This document shows, in pieces, positions 41,709 to 50,373 of a stretch of DNA of 64,000 nucleotides. This DNA comes from Nakamurella panacisegetis (GTDB lineage Bacteria > Actinomycetota > Actinomycetes > Mycobacteriales > Nakamurellaceae): the NCBI RefSeq assembly GCF_900104535.1, contig NZ_LT629710.1, positions 2,480,001 to 2,544,000 on the forward strand. The letters are read 5' to 3'. Every line of letters starts with the position of its first letter. The first letter of the stretch is position 1. Made by a program: the position numbers and the translations under genes. The notes below the pieces were generated by a model that saw only the letters and a program-made list of their open reading frames with translations, was not told the DNA's origin and ran no database searches.

Positions 41709-43460
41709 TCAGTGCGGCCGGCTCCGGTGGGCCACGACCTGGTTGCGGCCGGCCTGTTTCGCGGCGTAGAGCGCGGCGTCCGCCTCGGCCAGGAGCAACT
41801 GCGGATTCTCGACGTCGTCGGTCGAGCACACGCCGCAGGAGAGGGTCACCCGGCCGACCTCGTCGAAGTGGTGGCCGGCGATCGCGGCGCGGGCGCGTTC
41901 GGCCGCCAACGTCGCGGACGCGGTGTCGGTGCGAGGGAGCACCCAGAGGAATTCTTCGCCGCCGATGCGTGCGAGTATCTCGGACTTTCGCGCGACCGAG
42001 GTCAGGATGGCCGCGACCTCGGTCAGGACGCGGTCACCGACGGCGTGACCGTGCGTGTCGTTGACCTCCTTGAAGTGATCCAGGTCCATCGCGATGACGC
42101 TGAGCGGCTCGTGGGTGAGTCGGGCCGTCTCCTGTTCCCGGGCGAGGTGATCGTCCAGGGCCCGGCGGTTCGACAGGCCGGTCAGCGGATCGGTGGCGGC
42201 CTGCGCGGTCAGGGTCGACCAGGCGGTGAGGTTGGTGAGGGTGAGTTCGACCAGTTCGGCGAACTTGGCCAGTTGCTCGAGCACCTCGGAGGTCAACTGG
42301 TCGGCCTCGTGTGCGGCCAGGGCAATGGCGCCCCACAACTGGCCCTGGTGCCGGATCGGGGCAGCGGCTCCGGCGACGAGTCCCTCGGCGCGGAGTGCGC
42401 CGACCAGGCCGGCGTCCTGCTGCCGGTAGCCGACGAGAGCGGGAAGGCCGGTCTTGGCAACCTGGGCGGTGGCTGACCAGTCCTCCGGCCCGAACGTCAG
42501 TGACGCCGACACGGTGTCGGGCTGAACCGGTGCCATGGAGATGATCTCGCCGTGGTCCGGGTCGCTGAACTTCACGACGGCCGCCGTGTCGGCGTTGAAG
42601 ATGGCGGTCAGGCTGTTCGCGATCTGGGCGCTGACCCGGTCGATCGGCTCAGCCCGGGCGACCGCCGTGGCGATCTCGCGCAGGGCCGCCTGCAGCGCCT
42701 CGGCGCGATGCTGCACGGTGACGTCCTGCGCGATGACCATTCCGGCGAACACGGTGCCGTCGGCGTCGGCCACCGGGGCTGCTCTGAGACTGAACACGCG
42801 GTCACGTACCCGCTGGGTCCACACCGTGAGCTCCCCGCCGAGCGCCCTCCGATAACGCGGTTCGAGATCGGCGGCCAGGCCGGGGTCGAAGGCCTCGCTG
42901 ACCGTCTTGCCCTCCAGATCTTGCGGTCGGTATCCAAAGCTGGCCAGCTCACTGCCTTCGGCGATCTGGAACCGGAGTTGGGAGTCGAACAGCAGCACGA
43001 AACCGCCCGGGATGCTGGCCGCCAGTGCCCGGTACTGCTTGGCGCTGCGCCGCAGGGTCTGCTCGGCCTCGACCCGATCGGTCATGTCGGTCACGAGCAC
43101 GAAGAAACCTTCGACCTTGCCGTCGACGATGTGCGGCACGTAGGAGGCCTGGGTGTGCCGGGTGCGGCCCTGCTGATCGACCAGGGTCCGATCGAACAGT
43201 TGCTCCTCACCCTGCAGGGCCAGTTCCATGTACGAGCGGTTCGCCTGGAACAGCTTCTCACCGAGGACCTCGCGGATGTGAAGGCCCGGCATGGCCTCAG
43301 GGGCGTAGCCGAAGTAGTCCTGATAGGCCCGGTTGGCCAGGACGTTGCGCAGGTCCCGGTCCCACAGCGCAACCAAGCCGGGCAGGCCGTCCAGGACGGC
43401 CAGCGCGGCCTCGGCCGAACGCAACTGGCGAAGCTGCTCTGCGCTCCCGGGCGAACCCAT
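41709..43460 (-). CDS. PAS-PAS-GAF-GGDEF diguanylate cyclase
   Basis: A 583-residue cytosolic signalling protein. Two PAS domains (about 15-135 and 140-255; for example NVLANRAYQDYFGYAPEAMPG) are followed by a GAF domain (about 260-405) and a C-terminal GGDEF domain (TDPLTGLSNRRALDDHLARE, active site ARIGGEEFLWVLP). The cyclase site GGEEF is intact, but the I-site position reads RKSE instead of RxxD, so product inhibition may be weaker than in the GGDEF protein encoded at 38654. PAS domains may bind haem or flavin; the cofactor cannot be told. Confidence 0.9.
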   Translation of the reverse strand: MGSPGSAEQLRQLRSAEAALAVLDGLPGLVALWDRDLRNVLANRAYQDYFGYAPEAMPGLHIREVLGEKLFQANRSYMELALQGEEQLFDRTLVDQQGRTRHTQASYVPHIVDGKVEGFFVLVTDMTDRVEAEQTLRRSAKQYRALAASIPGGFVLLFDSQLRFQIAEGSELASFGYRPQDLEGKTVSEAFDPGLAADLEPRYRRALGGELTVWTQRVRDRVFSLRAAPVADADGTVFAGMVIAQDVTVQHRAEALQAALREIATAVARAEPIDRVSAQIANSLTAIFNADTAAVVKFSDPDHGEIISMAPVQPDTVSASLTFGPEDWSATAQVAKTGLPALVGYRQQDAGLVGALRAEGLVAGAAAPIRHQGQLWGAIALAAHEADQLTSEVLEQLAKFAELVELTLTNLTAWSTLTAQAATDPLTGLSNRRALDDHLAREQETARLTHEPLSVIAMDLDHFKEVNDTHGHAVGDRVLTEVAAILTSVARKSEILARIGGEEFLWVLPRTDTASATLAAERARAAIAGHHFDEVGRVTLSCGVCSTDDVENPQLLLAEADAALYAAKQAGRNQVVAHRSRPH

Positions 43461-43503
43461 ACGACCACTTTAGGGGTTTCTCCCGACGGGGTTCCGGCCC
43501 TGC

Positions 43504-43905
43504 TCAGTGGGTGTCTGCGGCCAGAGCCGGATGGGTGCCGGCATCGAGACCTTCGCTGCCCGCCCTTCTGCGCTCCATCCGATTGACCATCCGGTGAGGG
43601 CGCCCGGACGCCTCCTGGGCCGCGCCTCGCTCCAGCCGGTCGTCGAGTGGCCTCAGCTCGTCGATCACGTGGCGACGGCGGAGTGCGGAAAGAAGCAGAT
43701 GATCAGTGAGGGCAGGATTCTTGGGAAGGATGGGTCCTGCAGGTAGGTGCCGATAGCGCCTCGGGTGATCGCGCCCTCGGTCCCGCCGTCGCTGTTGTTC
43801 CCCCAGCCTTTCACGACGCGCCCCAGGCTCTGCTGACCATCCGACAAGATCGTTTGGCCGGAGTGGTTCTCGAAGCCGGTCAGATCACGCCGACGAGCGA
43901 ACGGC
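43504..43905 (-). pseudogene. Decayed gatD-like glutamine amidotransferase remnant
   Basis: The minus strand encodes LTGFENHSGQTILSDGQQSL then GRVVKGWGNNSDGGTEGAI in one frame from about 43895. After GTYLQ, near 43738, homology jumps by one frame to GPILPKNPALTDHLL, RRRHVIDELRPLDDRLE and a stop at 43504. This is the C-terminal third of GatD (CobB/CobQ-like amidotransferase that, with MurT, amidates lipid II): LTGFENH, GRV-GNN, GTEGA and YLHGP-LPKNP are its conserved blocks. The catalytic cysteine half and the murT partner are missing and there is at least one frameshift, so it is a dead fragment. Confidence 0.7.
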
Positions 43906-44194
43906 GCGGTCGTACCGGGGAGCAGCGTCGCACCGGAGAGTCCAATCCCGCACAGCCAAGCTACTATCAGAGGGGTAGTAGCTGGGTCGAGGCTAACGAG
44001 CGAAGCTCAGGGAATCCTATGACCAGACGATCTGGCCGGATGTGGACGAAGAGTCCGGACCGGCCGGGTAGACGATGGTGTGGTAAATGCAGGGGACAAA
44101 CACCCATCCGGCGTCGCCCTCGGGTATAAGGAGTATCCCGACAAGGGTCTTTGGTCCCTTGGCACCCTGGCGACAACCACCTACCGTCGGTGGG
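43906..44194. other. Degenerate intergenic stretch with DosR-like elements
   Basis: About 290 bp with no supported gene. The left end may hold further decayed gatD sequence. The right end is the upstream region of the small gene at 44195 and carries the palindromic GGGTCTTTGGTCCC and a weaker GGGACAAACACCC (44093-44105). Confidence 0.4.
44145..44158. promoter_or_regulatory. DosR/DevR-like box
   Basis: GGGTCTTTGGTCCC lies within a symmetric AAGGG...CCCTT context, 36 bp before the ATG of the small gene at 44195. It matches the DosR consensus core GGGACTWWAGTCCC at 12 of 14 positions. DosR boxes drive hypoxia/dormancy genes in many actinobacteria. No DosR gene is in the window, so the assignment rests on the motif alone. 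Confidence 0.4.
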
Positions 44195-44389
44195 ATGGCA
44201 TGGTTCTTTCGGGTGATGGAGCAGGGAGATGGCACGTGGGCGTGTCGTCACGGTCAAACGGTCTTCGATGCCCATGAGGCGCTCTCCCCGGCCCTGACCC
44301 ACATTGCCGAGTTGGCCCGCGGTTCCGGGCCGGCTCGAATATTTCTGCATTCCCTCGACGGGGACGTTCAGGAGTTGGAGCACCTGTAG
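44195..44389 (+). CDS. Small conserved-looking protein of unknown function
   Basis: 64 residues from ATG 44195: MAWFFRVMEQGDGTWACRHG, then an Ala/Leu helix (DAHEALSPALTHIAELARG) and a strand pair ending FLHSLDGDVQELEHL. The beta-alpha-beta pattern with W, C and H near the N-terminus resembles small DUF2188-like actinobacterial proteins, but I cannot name the family securely. A DosR-like box sits just upstream, suggesting hypoxia control. The gene lies between two pseudogenes, so it could itself be recently disturbed. It has no clear ribosome binding site. Confidence 0.5.
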   Translation: MAWFFRVMEQGDGTWACRHGQTVFDAHEALSPALTHIAELARGSGPARIFLHSLDGDVQELEHL

Positions 44390-44476
44390 GGGCGATGGCG
44401 ACCGGCATTGTCGGGCCCGGTTTCATCCCCCGGCGCAGCCACTCCACCAGGTCTTCCACCTGCACGTAGATCTGCC

Positions 44477-44800
44477 GCGGTAAATCGAGCCCAAGGGCCG
44501 GGTCTGCCCGGTCGTCATCTCTTCGATGACCTTGTCCGTGATCCGCGAGATCGTTTCTTTGGACACCGCCGCCGCCGTAGCTCTCCTGGAAGTGGGCCGA
44601 GATCTCCCCGGCGGTCAAGCCTTTCTCGTACAACGACGGCACGATCTCATCGACCCCGGCCAGTCGGCGCTGCCGCTCCTCCCGGGATCGGCGGCTCGAA
44701 CGTGCCAGCCCGGTCCCGCGGCACCTCGATCTCCATGTGCCAGTCAAGGATTGTGGTGCCGGTGCACCGTTTCGGTTGCGCGGCCCTGAGTTGTGAATGC
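44477..44800 (-). pseudogene. Decayed IS256-family transposase remnant (left)
   Basis: Reading the minus strand downward, three successive frames carry pieces of one IS256/Mutator-type transposase: MEIEVPRDRAGTFEPPIPG from 44736, then ERQRRLAGVDEIVPSLYEKG and LTAGEISAHFQESYGGG, then VSKETISRITDKVIEEM near 44570-44520. The order and spacing equal those of intact transposases (EVPRDR, KRQRRL-GVDE, GLTTGEISAHF, SKETISRITDKV). At least two frameshifts are present, and the catalytic DDE region and both ends are gone. It abuts the stop codon of the kinase gene at 44809. Confidence 0.8.
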
Positions 44801-44808
44801 ACCGGCTG

Positions 44809-47187
44809 TCAGCCGATGTGGTTGACGTAGATGCCGGTCTTGGCCAGGGCGAGGCACGTGCCGCCAGCGGGGGCGCAGGCGAGCCCGGCAAGGTAGCCGT
44901 CGAAGGTTTGTCGGGTGGTCCAGGTGGTGCCGTCGGTGGTGCTGGCAAGAACGGAGTTGGTGAACGTGTCGGTGCGGAGCAGGCAGGCGGTGTCGCGACA
45001 TACGGCGAAGGTGCCGTCGCCATATCTCGTGACGTCCGTCAGCGCCCAGAAGGTCCAGGTGTCTCCGCCGTCGTGCGTGCTGAACAGGGCGGATGCGCAT
45101 TTTGTGACGCCCTGGCCTCCGCATTGCGCGCCGCCGAAGACGATGCCGTCTGTGTCCGAGCCGAACGCGACCCCATTCAGCACGATTCTCTCGCCGCCGA
45201 AGAATCGGCCTGGGCCGGTGGGCGGGGGCGCGCCGGTGGCCTGGTCGAAGTCGCTGGGAAGAGGGATCGTGCGCCAGGACTGGCCAAGGTCCGCGCTGAA
45301 CCACGCGCGTGTCCCGACGGCCCAGCAGTGGGTGGCGTCGATGCAGTCGAGCGAAATGGCGGGCCCGGGCGCGGTAACGGGATGCCAGCGGTGGCCGCCG
45401 TCGGTGCTCGCCACCGATTCGGCCAGCCCGGACCGCTCGTCGCCGCCGACGGCGAGGCAGTCGTTCGCGGTGGGGCAGCTCGTGCTGTGCAGTGCGCTCA
45501 GCGGTGGCGCGCTTGCGGGCTGCCAGGTGGCGCCGGCGTCATCGGAGACGACGAGGGCGTCGCTGTGGCCGGTGTCTTGTGCGCCGATACAGTGCGCTGG
45601 ACTGGTGCAGGTGATCAGCCCGAGCGCGTAGGCAACAGGGGGGTACGTCGTGTGCCAGGTGAGGCCGGAGTCGGTGGTTGTGCTCAGGATCGGCTGCCCG
45701 GCCGCGTCCTTGCCGACGGCGAGACAGGTTGGCGATGTTGGGCAACTGGCGCTGTAGTAGGTATTCGCGGCAACGGCAGCGACCGGGGTGAAGGCGTGCG
45801 CAGCCACTGCGGCGAACGCCCGGGCCGGGGCCGTCGCGCGGGCGGTGGTGGACTCCCCGGTACCGACGGCAGGCAAAGGTGGGGGCGCCGGACCGGTCGA
45901 GTGGGTGGTCAGCTCGCTTTTCGTCGAGGTGGTGGCAGGGAGGGTGGGGTGGGCAACGGTGTCGGGTGTGGTCGGCCCGCCTGCTGGTGGTTGCCCAACA
46001 AGGTTTGTCGTGACGGAAGCGGGCCCAGCCGTCGTGGATGCCTCTGCGGTTCCCGCAGCAGCCGACGGATGGGAAGTGATCTTCCCGGCGACAACGACGA
46101 TGACGGCGGTGGCGACTACGGCCGCTACGGCGGACGCGCCGATCCGGGACCGTCTGGTGAGTCGGCTGATCCTGCGGGCCGACGAAGAACGGGGGCGATG
46201 CCCAGCGGCTGGGGTGCGGCTTGAGACGGATTCGGGGGTCGTTGTGATCGGCGGGGAAACCGAGTCCGTCTGTGCGACTGCGTGGGTGATGAGGGCGGCG
46301 GCGGCGCCGGCCAGGGCTCCCAGGCCGAGGCCGGTTCGCCACGCCGCGCCGTACCTCTGCTGGGCGGCCTGCTCCAGGGCGGCCAGGAAGTCCGCGGCCG
46401 TGGCGTACCGGTCGGCGGGGTCTTTGGACAGCCCTTTCATGCACAGTTGCGCCAAATCGGCGGCGAGGGTGGGTTCGAATTCCCTGGGGTCGGGCACAGG
46501 TGCGTTCAGGTGCATCCGGGCAACGTCGACCACCCGGTCCGATACGTAGGGGCGGCGCCCGGTGAGCAACTCGAACAGCACCGCCGCGCAGGCGTAGATG
46601 TCGCTGCGTCCCGTTACCTGATGGCCTGTGATTTGTTCCGGGCTCATGTATGCCGGCGAACCGGCCACCGAGCCGTCCGCTGACACCGCCCCCTGCGGGC
46701 GGGCCAGGCCGAAGTCGATGAGCCGGGACACTCCCCGCCGGTCGACCAGGATGTTGTCCGGTTTGACGTCGCCATGTATCAGGCCTGCGGTGTGTACCGC
46801 AGTCAAACCGAGCAGGGCCCCGCGCATGACGTCCAATGCCTGCGGGCCGGTGAGCCGACCGGCGGCGCGGGTCAGCACGGCCCGCAGCGATGCGCCGTCG
46901 ATCAATTCGGTGACGATCGCGGTGACATCGGGCTCATCGACGACGTCGATGACCCGGACGCAATGCCGATCCTGGATGCGCCGCATCGCATCGGCTTCGG
47001 ACCGCAATGCGGCCATGGACGCCTGGTCGTCGGTGCGATCTCGGTCCAGCACCTTCACCGCGACCGGCGACCCGATGGTCGGGTCAGAGCCCAGATAGAC
47101 GGTGCCGAAACTTCCCGATCCCAGCACCGCGCTCACCCGGTAGCGGCCCACGTGGGCCGGTTGATCACCACGGCGTTGTTCCCTCAT
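44809..47187 (-). CDS. Receptor-type Ser/Thr protein kinase with extracellular repeat domain
   Basis: A 792-residue membrane kinase. Residues about 15-275 form the kinase domain: glycine loop GSGSFGTV at 23-30, Lys45 in VAVKVL, catalytic loop HGDVKPDN with Asp140 and Asn145 (Gly replaces the usual Arg of HRD), and DFG at 158-160. A basic juxtamembrane stretch precedes the membrane segment at about 350-369; a hydrophobic stretch also occurs at about 286-303. Outside lie a Pro/Thr-rich linker and five or six repeats with paired cysteines and CxAVG ends (SCPTSPTCLAVG, SCPTANDCLAVG, DCIDATHCWAVG), looking like a BNR/sortilin-type beta-propeller. ATG 47187 overlaps the upstream stop as ATGA. It probably phosphorylates the FHA-LuxR protein encoded in the same operon. 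Confidence 0.87.
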   Translation of the reverse strand: MREQRRGDQPAHVGRYRVSAVLGSGSFGTVYLGSDPTIGSPVAVKVLDRDRTDDQASMAALRSEADAMRRIQDRHCVRVIDVVDEPDVTAIVTELIDGASLRAVLTRAAGRLTGPQALDVMRGALLGLTAVHTAGLIHGDVKPDNILVDRRGVSRLIDFGLARPQGAVSADGSVAGSPAYMSPEQITGHQVTGRSDIYACAAVLFELLTGRRPYVSDRVVDVARMHLNAPVPDPREFEPTLAADLAQLCMKGLSKDPADRYATAADFLAALEQAAQQRYGAAWRTGLGLGALAGAAAALITHAVAQTDSVSPPITTTPESVSSRTPAAGHRPRSSSARRISRLTRRSRIGASAVAAVVATAVIVVVAGKITSHPSAAAGTAEASTTAGPASVTTNLVGQPPAGGPTTPDTVAHPTLPATTSTKSELTTHSTGPAPPPLPAVGTGESTTARATAPARAFAAVAAHAFTPVAAVAANTYYSASCPTSPTCLAVGKDAAGQPILSTTTDSGLTWHTTYPPVAYALGLITCTSPAHCIGAQDTGHSDALVVSDDAGATWQPASAPPLSALHSTSCPTANDCLAVGGDERSGLAESVASTDGGHRWHPVTAPGPAISLDCIDATHCWAVGTRAWFSADLGQSWRTIPLPSDFDQATGAPPPTGPGRFFGGERIVLNGVAFGSDTDGIVFGGAQCGGQGVTKCASALFSTHDGGDTWTFWALTDVTRYGDGTFAVCRDTACLLRTDTFTNSVLASTTDGTTWTTRQTFDGYLAGLACAPAGGTCLALAKTGIYVNHIG

Positions 47188-47384
47188 CGGAGCCAACACA
47201 TCAGTGCGGCGGCGACGAGCAGCGCAGCGACGACGAACCCGTACAGGAAGGCTCGGGCCCGGTAACGACGCGGCCGGTACACCCGCACCCGCGCGGGAAC
47301 CGTGGGCAGCCCGCGGGGTGCCGCACCCCCCGCGGCCGGGGCGGTCGCGGCGAGGGTGTCCTCGGGGTGTTCAGGCGATGCCAT
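47184..47384 (-). CDS. Small single-pass membrane protein
   Basis: 66 residues from ATG 47384: an Ala/Pro-rich cytosolic N-terminus, a basic patch (RVYRPRRYRARA) and one C-terminal hydrophobic helix (FLYGFVVAALLVAAALMCWL). It overlaps the FHA-LuxR gene by 14 bp and the kinase gene by 4 bp (ATGA), so it is translationally coupled to both and may be an accessory subunit of the kinase system. No family recognised. Confidence 0.65.
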   Translation of the reverse strand: MASPEHPEDTLAATAPAAGGAAPRGLPTVPARVRVYRPRRYRARAFLYGFVVAALLVAAALMCWLR

Positions 47385-47913
47385 GATCGATCGCGTAACG
47401 GACCAGCTCAACCCTGCGGCGGCAGCCGGTCTTGTCGCGGATCCGGTCCAGATGCGAATGCACCGTCTTGACACTGATGAACAACTCGCCGGCCACCTGC
47501 AGGTCACCGTGCCCGGCACAGACCAGCCGGAGCACATCCAGCTCCCGCGCCGACAAACCTGTCTCCAGCCGGGTCCGGGTCAGGTCCCGCCCCTGCGCGT
47601 CGATGGTCTGCACCGGAGCGTCCTCGTCGCCCTGGAAGACCACGACGTAGTCGCCGATCAACAGCCGATCACATGAGCGAATGGCGGCCGGACCGGACAC
47701 CTTGCGCCCGTTGAGGTAGGTGCCGTTGCGGCTCCCACCGTCCTGCACCACCCAGTGCCCGTCCTGGGTCCGCAAGATGGCGTGCAGCCGGGACACCGTG
47801 GGATCTCCGGGGAGCTGGACCTCGCAGGTCTCGTCCCGCCCGATCCGGACCGGGTCGACCATCACGGACACGGTCCGGCGGCGGCTGCCGTCATGCACCT
47901 CGAGCCGGACCAT
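47371..47913 (-). CDS. FHA-domain LuxR-type transcriptional regulator
   Basis: 180 residues from ATG 47913, which has GGAGG six bases upstream; earlier in-frame codons are rejected for that reason. Residues about 1-100 form a phosphothreonine-binding FHA domain (RIGRD 23-27, SRLH 41-44, GSRNGTYLNG 60-69). Residues about 118-178 form a LuxR/GerE helix-turn-helix (GLSARELDVLRLVCAG, then ISVKTVHSHLDRIRDKTG). FHA fused directly to a LuxR DNA-binding domain is an uncommon pairing. It suggests that binding to a phosphothreonine, for example on the kinase encoded two genes downstream, controls promoter activity. It is the first gene of a three-gene operon, divergent from a secreted CHAP protein. Confidence 0.87.
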   Translation of the reverse strand: MVRLEVHDGSRRRTVSVMVDPVRIGRDETCEVQLPGDPTVSRLHAILRTQDGHWVVQDGGSRNGTYLNGRKVSGPAAIRSCDRLLIGDYVVVFQGDEDAPVQTIDAQGRDLTRTRLETGLSARELDVLRLVCAGHGDLQVAGELFISVKTVHSHLDRIRDKTGCRRRVELVRYAIDHGIA

Positions 47914-48243
47914 CCGCGCCTCCACCGAGAGGACCCACGCCGTTGTCCACGATGCGTGGTTCCAGCCACATCGCCGGTGATCCCGATTGACATCAACGCG
48001 GCCGATGCCGCTGCACACCAGGAACCGATACCCACACATTTAACGCCGAAATGCCCGCAGCCAACACCGGACTGCGGGTGCCACCGTTTGGGAACAACTT
48101 CCTGCACCGCCGCGAAGCCCCGCCGCGCGGAACTCCCGCCGCCAACGGCCCCGCCGGACTGACACGGCGCGCAGCACCTCCGTCCACCTGCGCCGTCACC
48201 GACGGCAACCAGAGACTGACCCCCTAGGCAAGGAGCAAAAGAG
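47914..48243. other. Divergent promoter region with a stem-loop/dyad
   Basis: 330 bp without a supported gene, between the FHA-LuxR operon and the CHAP gene. It contains the inverted repeat CCCGCAG (48054-48060) / CTGCGGG (48072-48078) with an 11-base spacer, which could be an operator for the FHA-LuxR protein. Confidence 0.4.
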
Positions 48244-49077
48244 ATGGAGCGCAAGCGAAGGATGATGCATCCAGATGCGGCGGTTGGCGCCGCCACCAGC
48301 CGTGGGGGCTGGGTCCGGCGCGCCGTCCTGGTCGCCGCCGCGGTCGCCGCCAGCTGCGTGGTCGCCCTGCAAAGCGGCGGTATCGCCTCGGCCACCGGCG
48401 TTTTCTCCACCACGGCGGCCGTCAACGTCCGCAGCGGCCCGGGCACCAACGCCGCCGTCATCGGCGGTGAACCCGCGGGCGCAACCTTCACCCTGCGCTG
48501 CCAGTGGCAGGGCGGCACCAACATCGGCGGCAACGCTACCTGGGACAGCGTGCAATTCGGCAACGGCGTCGTCGGTGCGATCACCGACTACCTGACCACC
48601 ACCCCATCCTGGAACAACTACGCACCTGGCACACTGCCCTGCCTACCTGCGACGCCTGGCCCGCCCGCACCGTCGCCGGCTGTCACCCCGCAGATGCAGA
48701 ACGCCGCCAACTGGGCCGTCGGCGAGAAGAATTCCCCGGACCCGACATGGAGCGATTACTTTCATCGCCCCTGGAGCGGCTTGTGCGAAGCATTCGTTCA
48801 ACAGGCGGAAGGATTCCGGTTCCAGTTCGGTTCCGCGTTGGCCGACTACTACTGGCAGAAGAACAACGGCCGCATCCACCTGGATCCTTACCCGCCGGTT
48901 GGGGCGCTGGTCTTCTACGCTGGCGGCGCCTACGGACACGTTGCGGTCTCTATCGGTGGCGGCCAGGAAGTGGGAACCTACGGTTTCGACGGGCAACGGC
49001 TACCCGTCAGGCAGTACCCGGTGACCGGCTACTTGACTAATCGGTACCTCGGCTGGTCCCGGCCCATCGGCAGTTGA
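48244..49077 (+). CDS. Secreted SH3b-CHAP domain protein, probable cell-wall amidase/endopeptidase
   Basis: 277 residues from ATG 48244 with AAGGAG upstream. A signal peptide (VRRAVLVAAAVAASCVVAL, cleavage near ASA-TG) is followed by an SH3b domain (AAVNVRSGPGTNAAVIGGE) at about 57-120, a Pro-rich linker, and a CHAP/NlpC-like domain with Cys in WSGLCEAFVQQAEG and His in AYGHVAVSIGGGQEV. Such proteins cleave peptidoglycan peptides or bind the wall. It is divergent from the kinase/FHA-LuxR operon and upstream of two lipoprotein genes, so wall remodelling under control of the kinase is plausible. Confidence 0.8.
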   Translation: MERKRRMMHPDAAVGAATSRGGWVRRAVLVAAAVAASCVVALQSGGIASATGVFSTTAAVNVRSGPGTNAAVIGGEPAGATFTLRCQWQGGTNIGGNATWDSVQFGNGVVGAITDYLTTTPSWNNYAPGTLPCLPATPGPPAPSPAVTPQMQNAANWAVGEKNSPDPTWSDYFHRPWSGLCEAFVQQAEGFRFQFGSALADYYWQKNNGRIHLDPYPPVGALVFYAGGAYGHVAVSIGGGQEVGTYGFDGQRLPVRQYPVTGYLTNRYLGWSRPIGS

Positions 49078-49291
49078 CCCAAGCCCGACCACCGTCGGAT
49101 CTGGGCCGAAAGACTGCGACCACGTGCCGAGCATGGCGACCGGCAGTCATTTGAGCGCGATCAGAACCGCCGCCCGGCCTCGAGTGTGGGCCGCCACCTC
49201 CCGGTGGCCCGAACTCCCCAGACTCTCGATCCCACCACTGCCACCGTTGCGCTCGGCACGGCCGAGCACAGCAACCGACCTGGAGGTTGTC

Positions 49292-50338
49292 ATGAACACA
49301 GAGACCGGCCCAGCCGCCCGGACACTGTTGGGGGCGCTGGTGGGCGTCGCCTTGTTGGTCGTTCTGGCCGGGTGCGGCGGCACCGCCTCGCCGCCGCCCA
49401 CCGCGTCCGGTCCGCCGATCCGGGACGTCTCGGTCGCCTCCGGTGTGCGTTCCGCGCCACCGCCGGGCCGGCTCACCGGCTCGGCGACCGCAGCAGAATC
49501 TGTGGCCTCGGCGCCCGGCTTGCCGGCCGATTGGTCCGTCCAATCGATCCGCGCAGCTACCGCCGGCCTGCGGGCGTGCGCGCAGGCCGCCACCCTCACG
49601 CCGCCGGGTTGCCCCCAAGCAGTCAACACCTACGGCGATGCCCTCACCGCCCACTGGCACCTGCTCAACCAGCCCCTCGAGCACGCCGTCGCCGTTCGGA
49701 TGGAACCACCCGGCGAAACGGGCGGCGCCCACTCCGCGGGAAGGGTCGCGGTCTTCGGCCTGTACCAGATGGACGTCTCCTACACCCTCGCGGGCCAGGG
49801 CCTACGCCCCTACCGCGACTACATCGGCGGCACCGCGGCGGCCATCGTGACCTGGGACGGCAGCGCCGTGTCCAACGTCGCGTTCCCCCAGAACAGTGCT
49901 CTGCTCACTGATCTGCCCTCGGTGACCGTCAAACCGTTCAGCCGCCCCGCCGAGGTCAGCGACGCCGCCGTGCTGCAGGCTGTCACAGCAGGATTCAAGC
50001 AATGCGTGACGTTGAAGATGCCGCTTTCGGCCGTGGTCGGCATCCACAGCACAGCGCCCGCCGTCCCCAACTGCCCGCAACAACTGCTCGGCGGTTTGGA
50101 CGTGAACACCGTCAGCGCCAGCTGGGTCCTCAACGCCGACCCCATCCAGGGCGCGCTGGTGTCCTTCGACACCCAACACGGCAATTTCGCGCTCACCGGC
50201 AGCTACGACATGACCCTGAACAGTGTGATCGCCAACGTCCCCTACGCCGGCCCGCGCACATCCCGCAGCACCGGCACCTACACCGCCACCCTCACATGGG
50301 ACGGGCAGCAACTCACCCTGGTCACAATCGACCGATAA
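49292..50338 (+). CDS. Lipoprotein of unknown function (paralogue 1)
   Basis: 348 residues from ATG 49292 after TGGAGG. The lipoprotein signal GALVGVALLVVLAGCGG puts the lipid-modified Cys near residue 29. The mature part repeats a two-half pattern: each half has a paired-cysteine motif (CAQAATLTPPGCPQ; CVTLKMPLSAVVG then NCPQQ) followed by a beta-rich stretch (AVFGLYQMDVSY; GALVSFDTQHGNFALTGSYD) and a WDG strand (VTWDGSAV; LTWDGQQ). Disulfides are likely. No family recognised. It is about the same size and design as the next gene. Confidence 0.72.
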   Translation: MNTETGPAARTLLGALVGVALLVVLAGCGGTASPPPTASGPPIRDVSVASGVRSAPPPGRLTGSATAAESVASAPGLPADWSVQSIRAATAGLRACAQAATLTPPGCPQAVNTYGDALTAHWHLLNQPLEHAVAVRMEPPGETGGAHSAGRVAVFGLYQMDVSYTLAGQGLRPYRDYIGGTAAAIVTWDGSAVSNVAFPQNSALLTDLPSVTVKPFSRPAEVSDAAVLQAVTAGFKQCVTLKMPLSAVVGIHSTAPAVPNCPQQLLGGLDVNTVSASWVLNADPIQGALVSFDTQHGNFALTGSYDMTLNSVIANVPYAGPRTSRSTGTYTATLTWDGQQLTLVTIDR

Positions 50339-50373
50339 CCAGCCACCGCTCGCCCGTCATCCGGAGGTCCGCA

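Noticed and set aside
44181-45023. Minus-strand frame of 280 codons as an intact gene
   Set aside because: Its first part is antisense-like shadow over the kinase 3' end and only a middle segment matches a transposase; neighbouring segments of the same transposase lie in other frames, so it is a decayed remnant.
47914-48039. N-terminal extension of the FHA-LuxR gene to 48039
   Set aside because: The extension has no homology, and ATG 47913 has a well-placed GGAGG.
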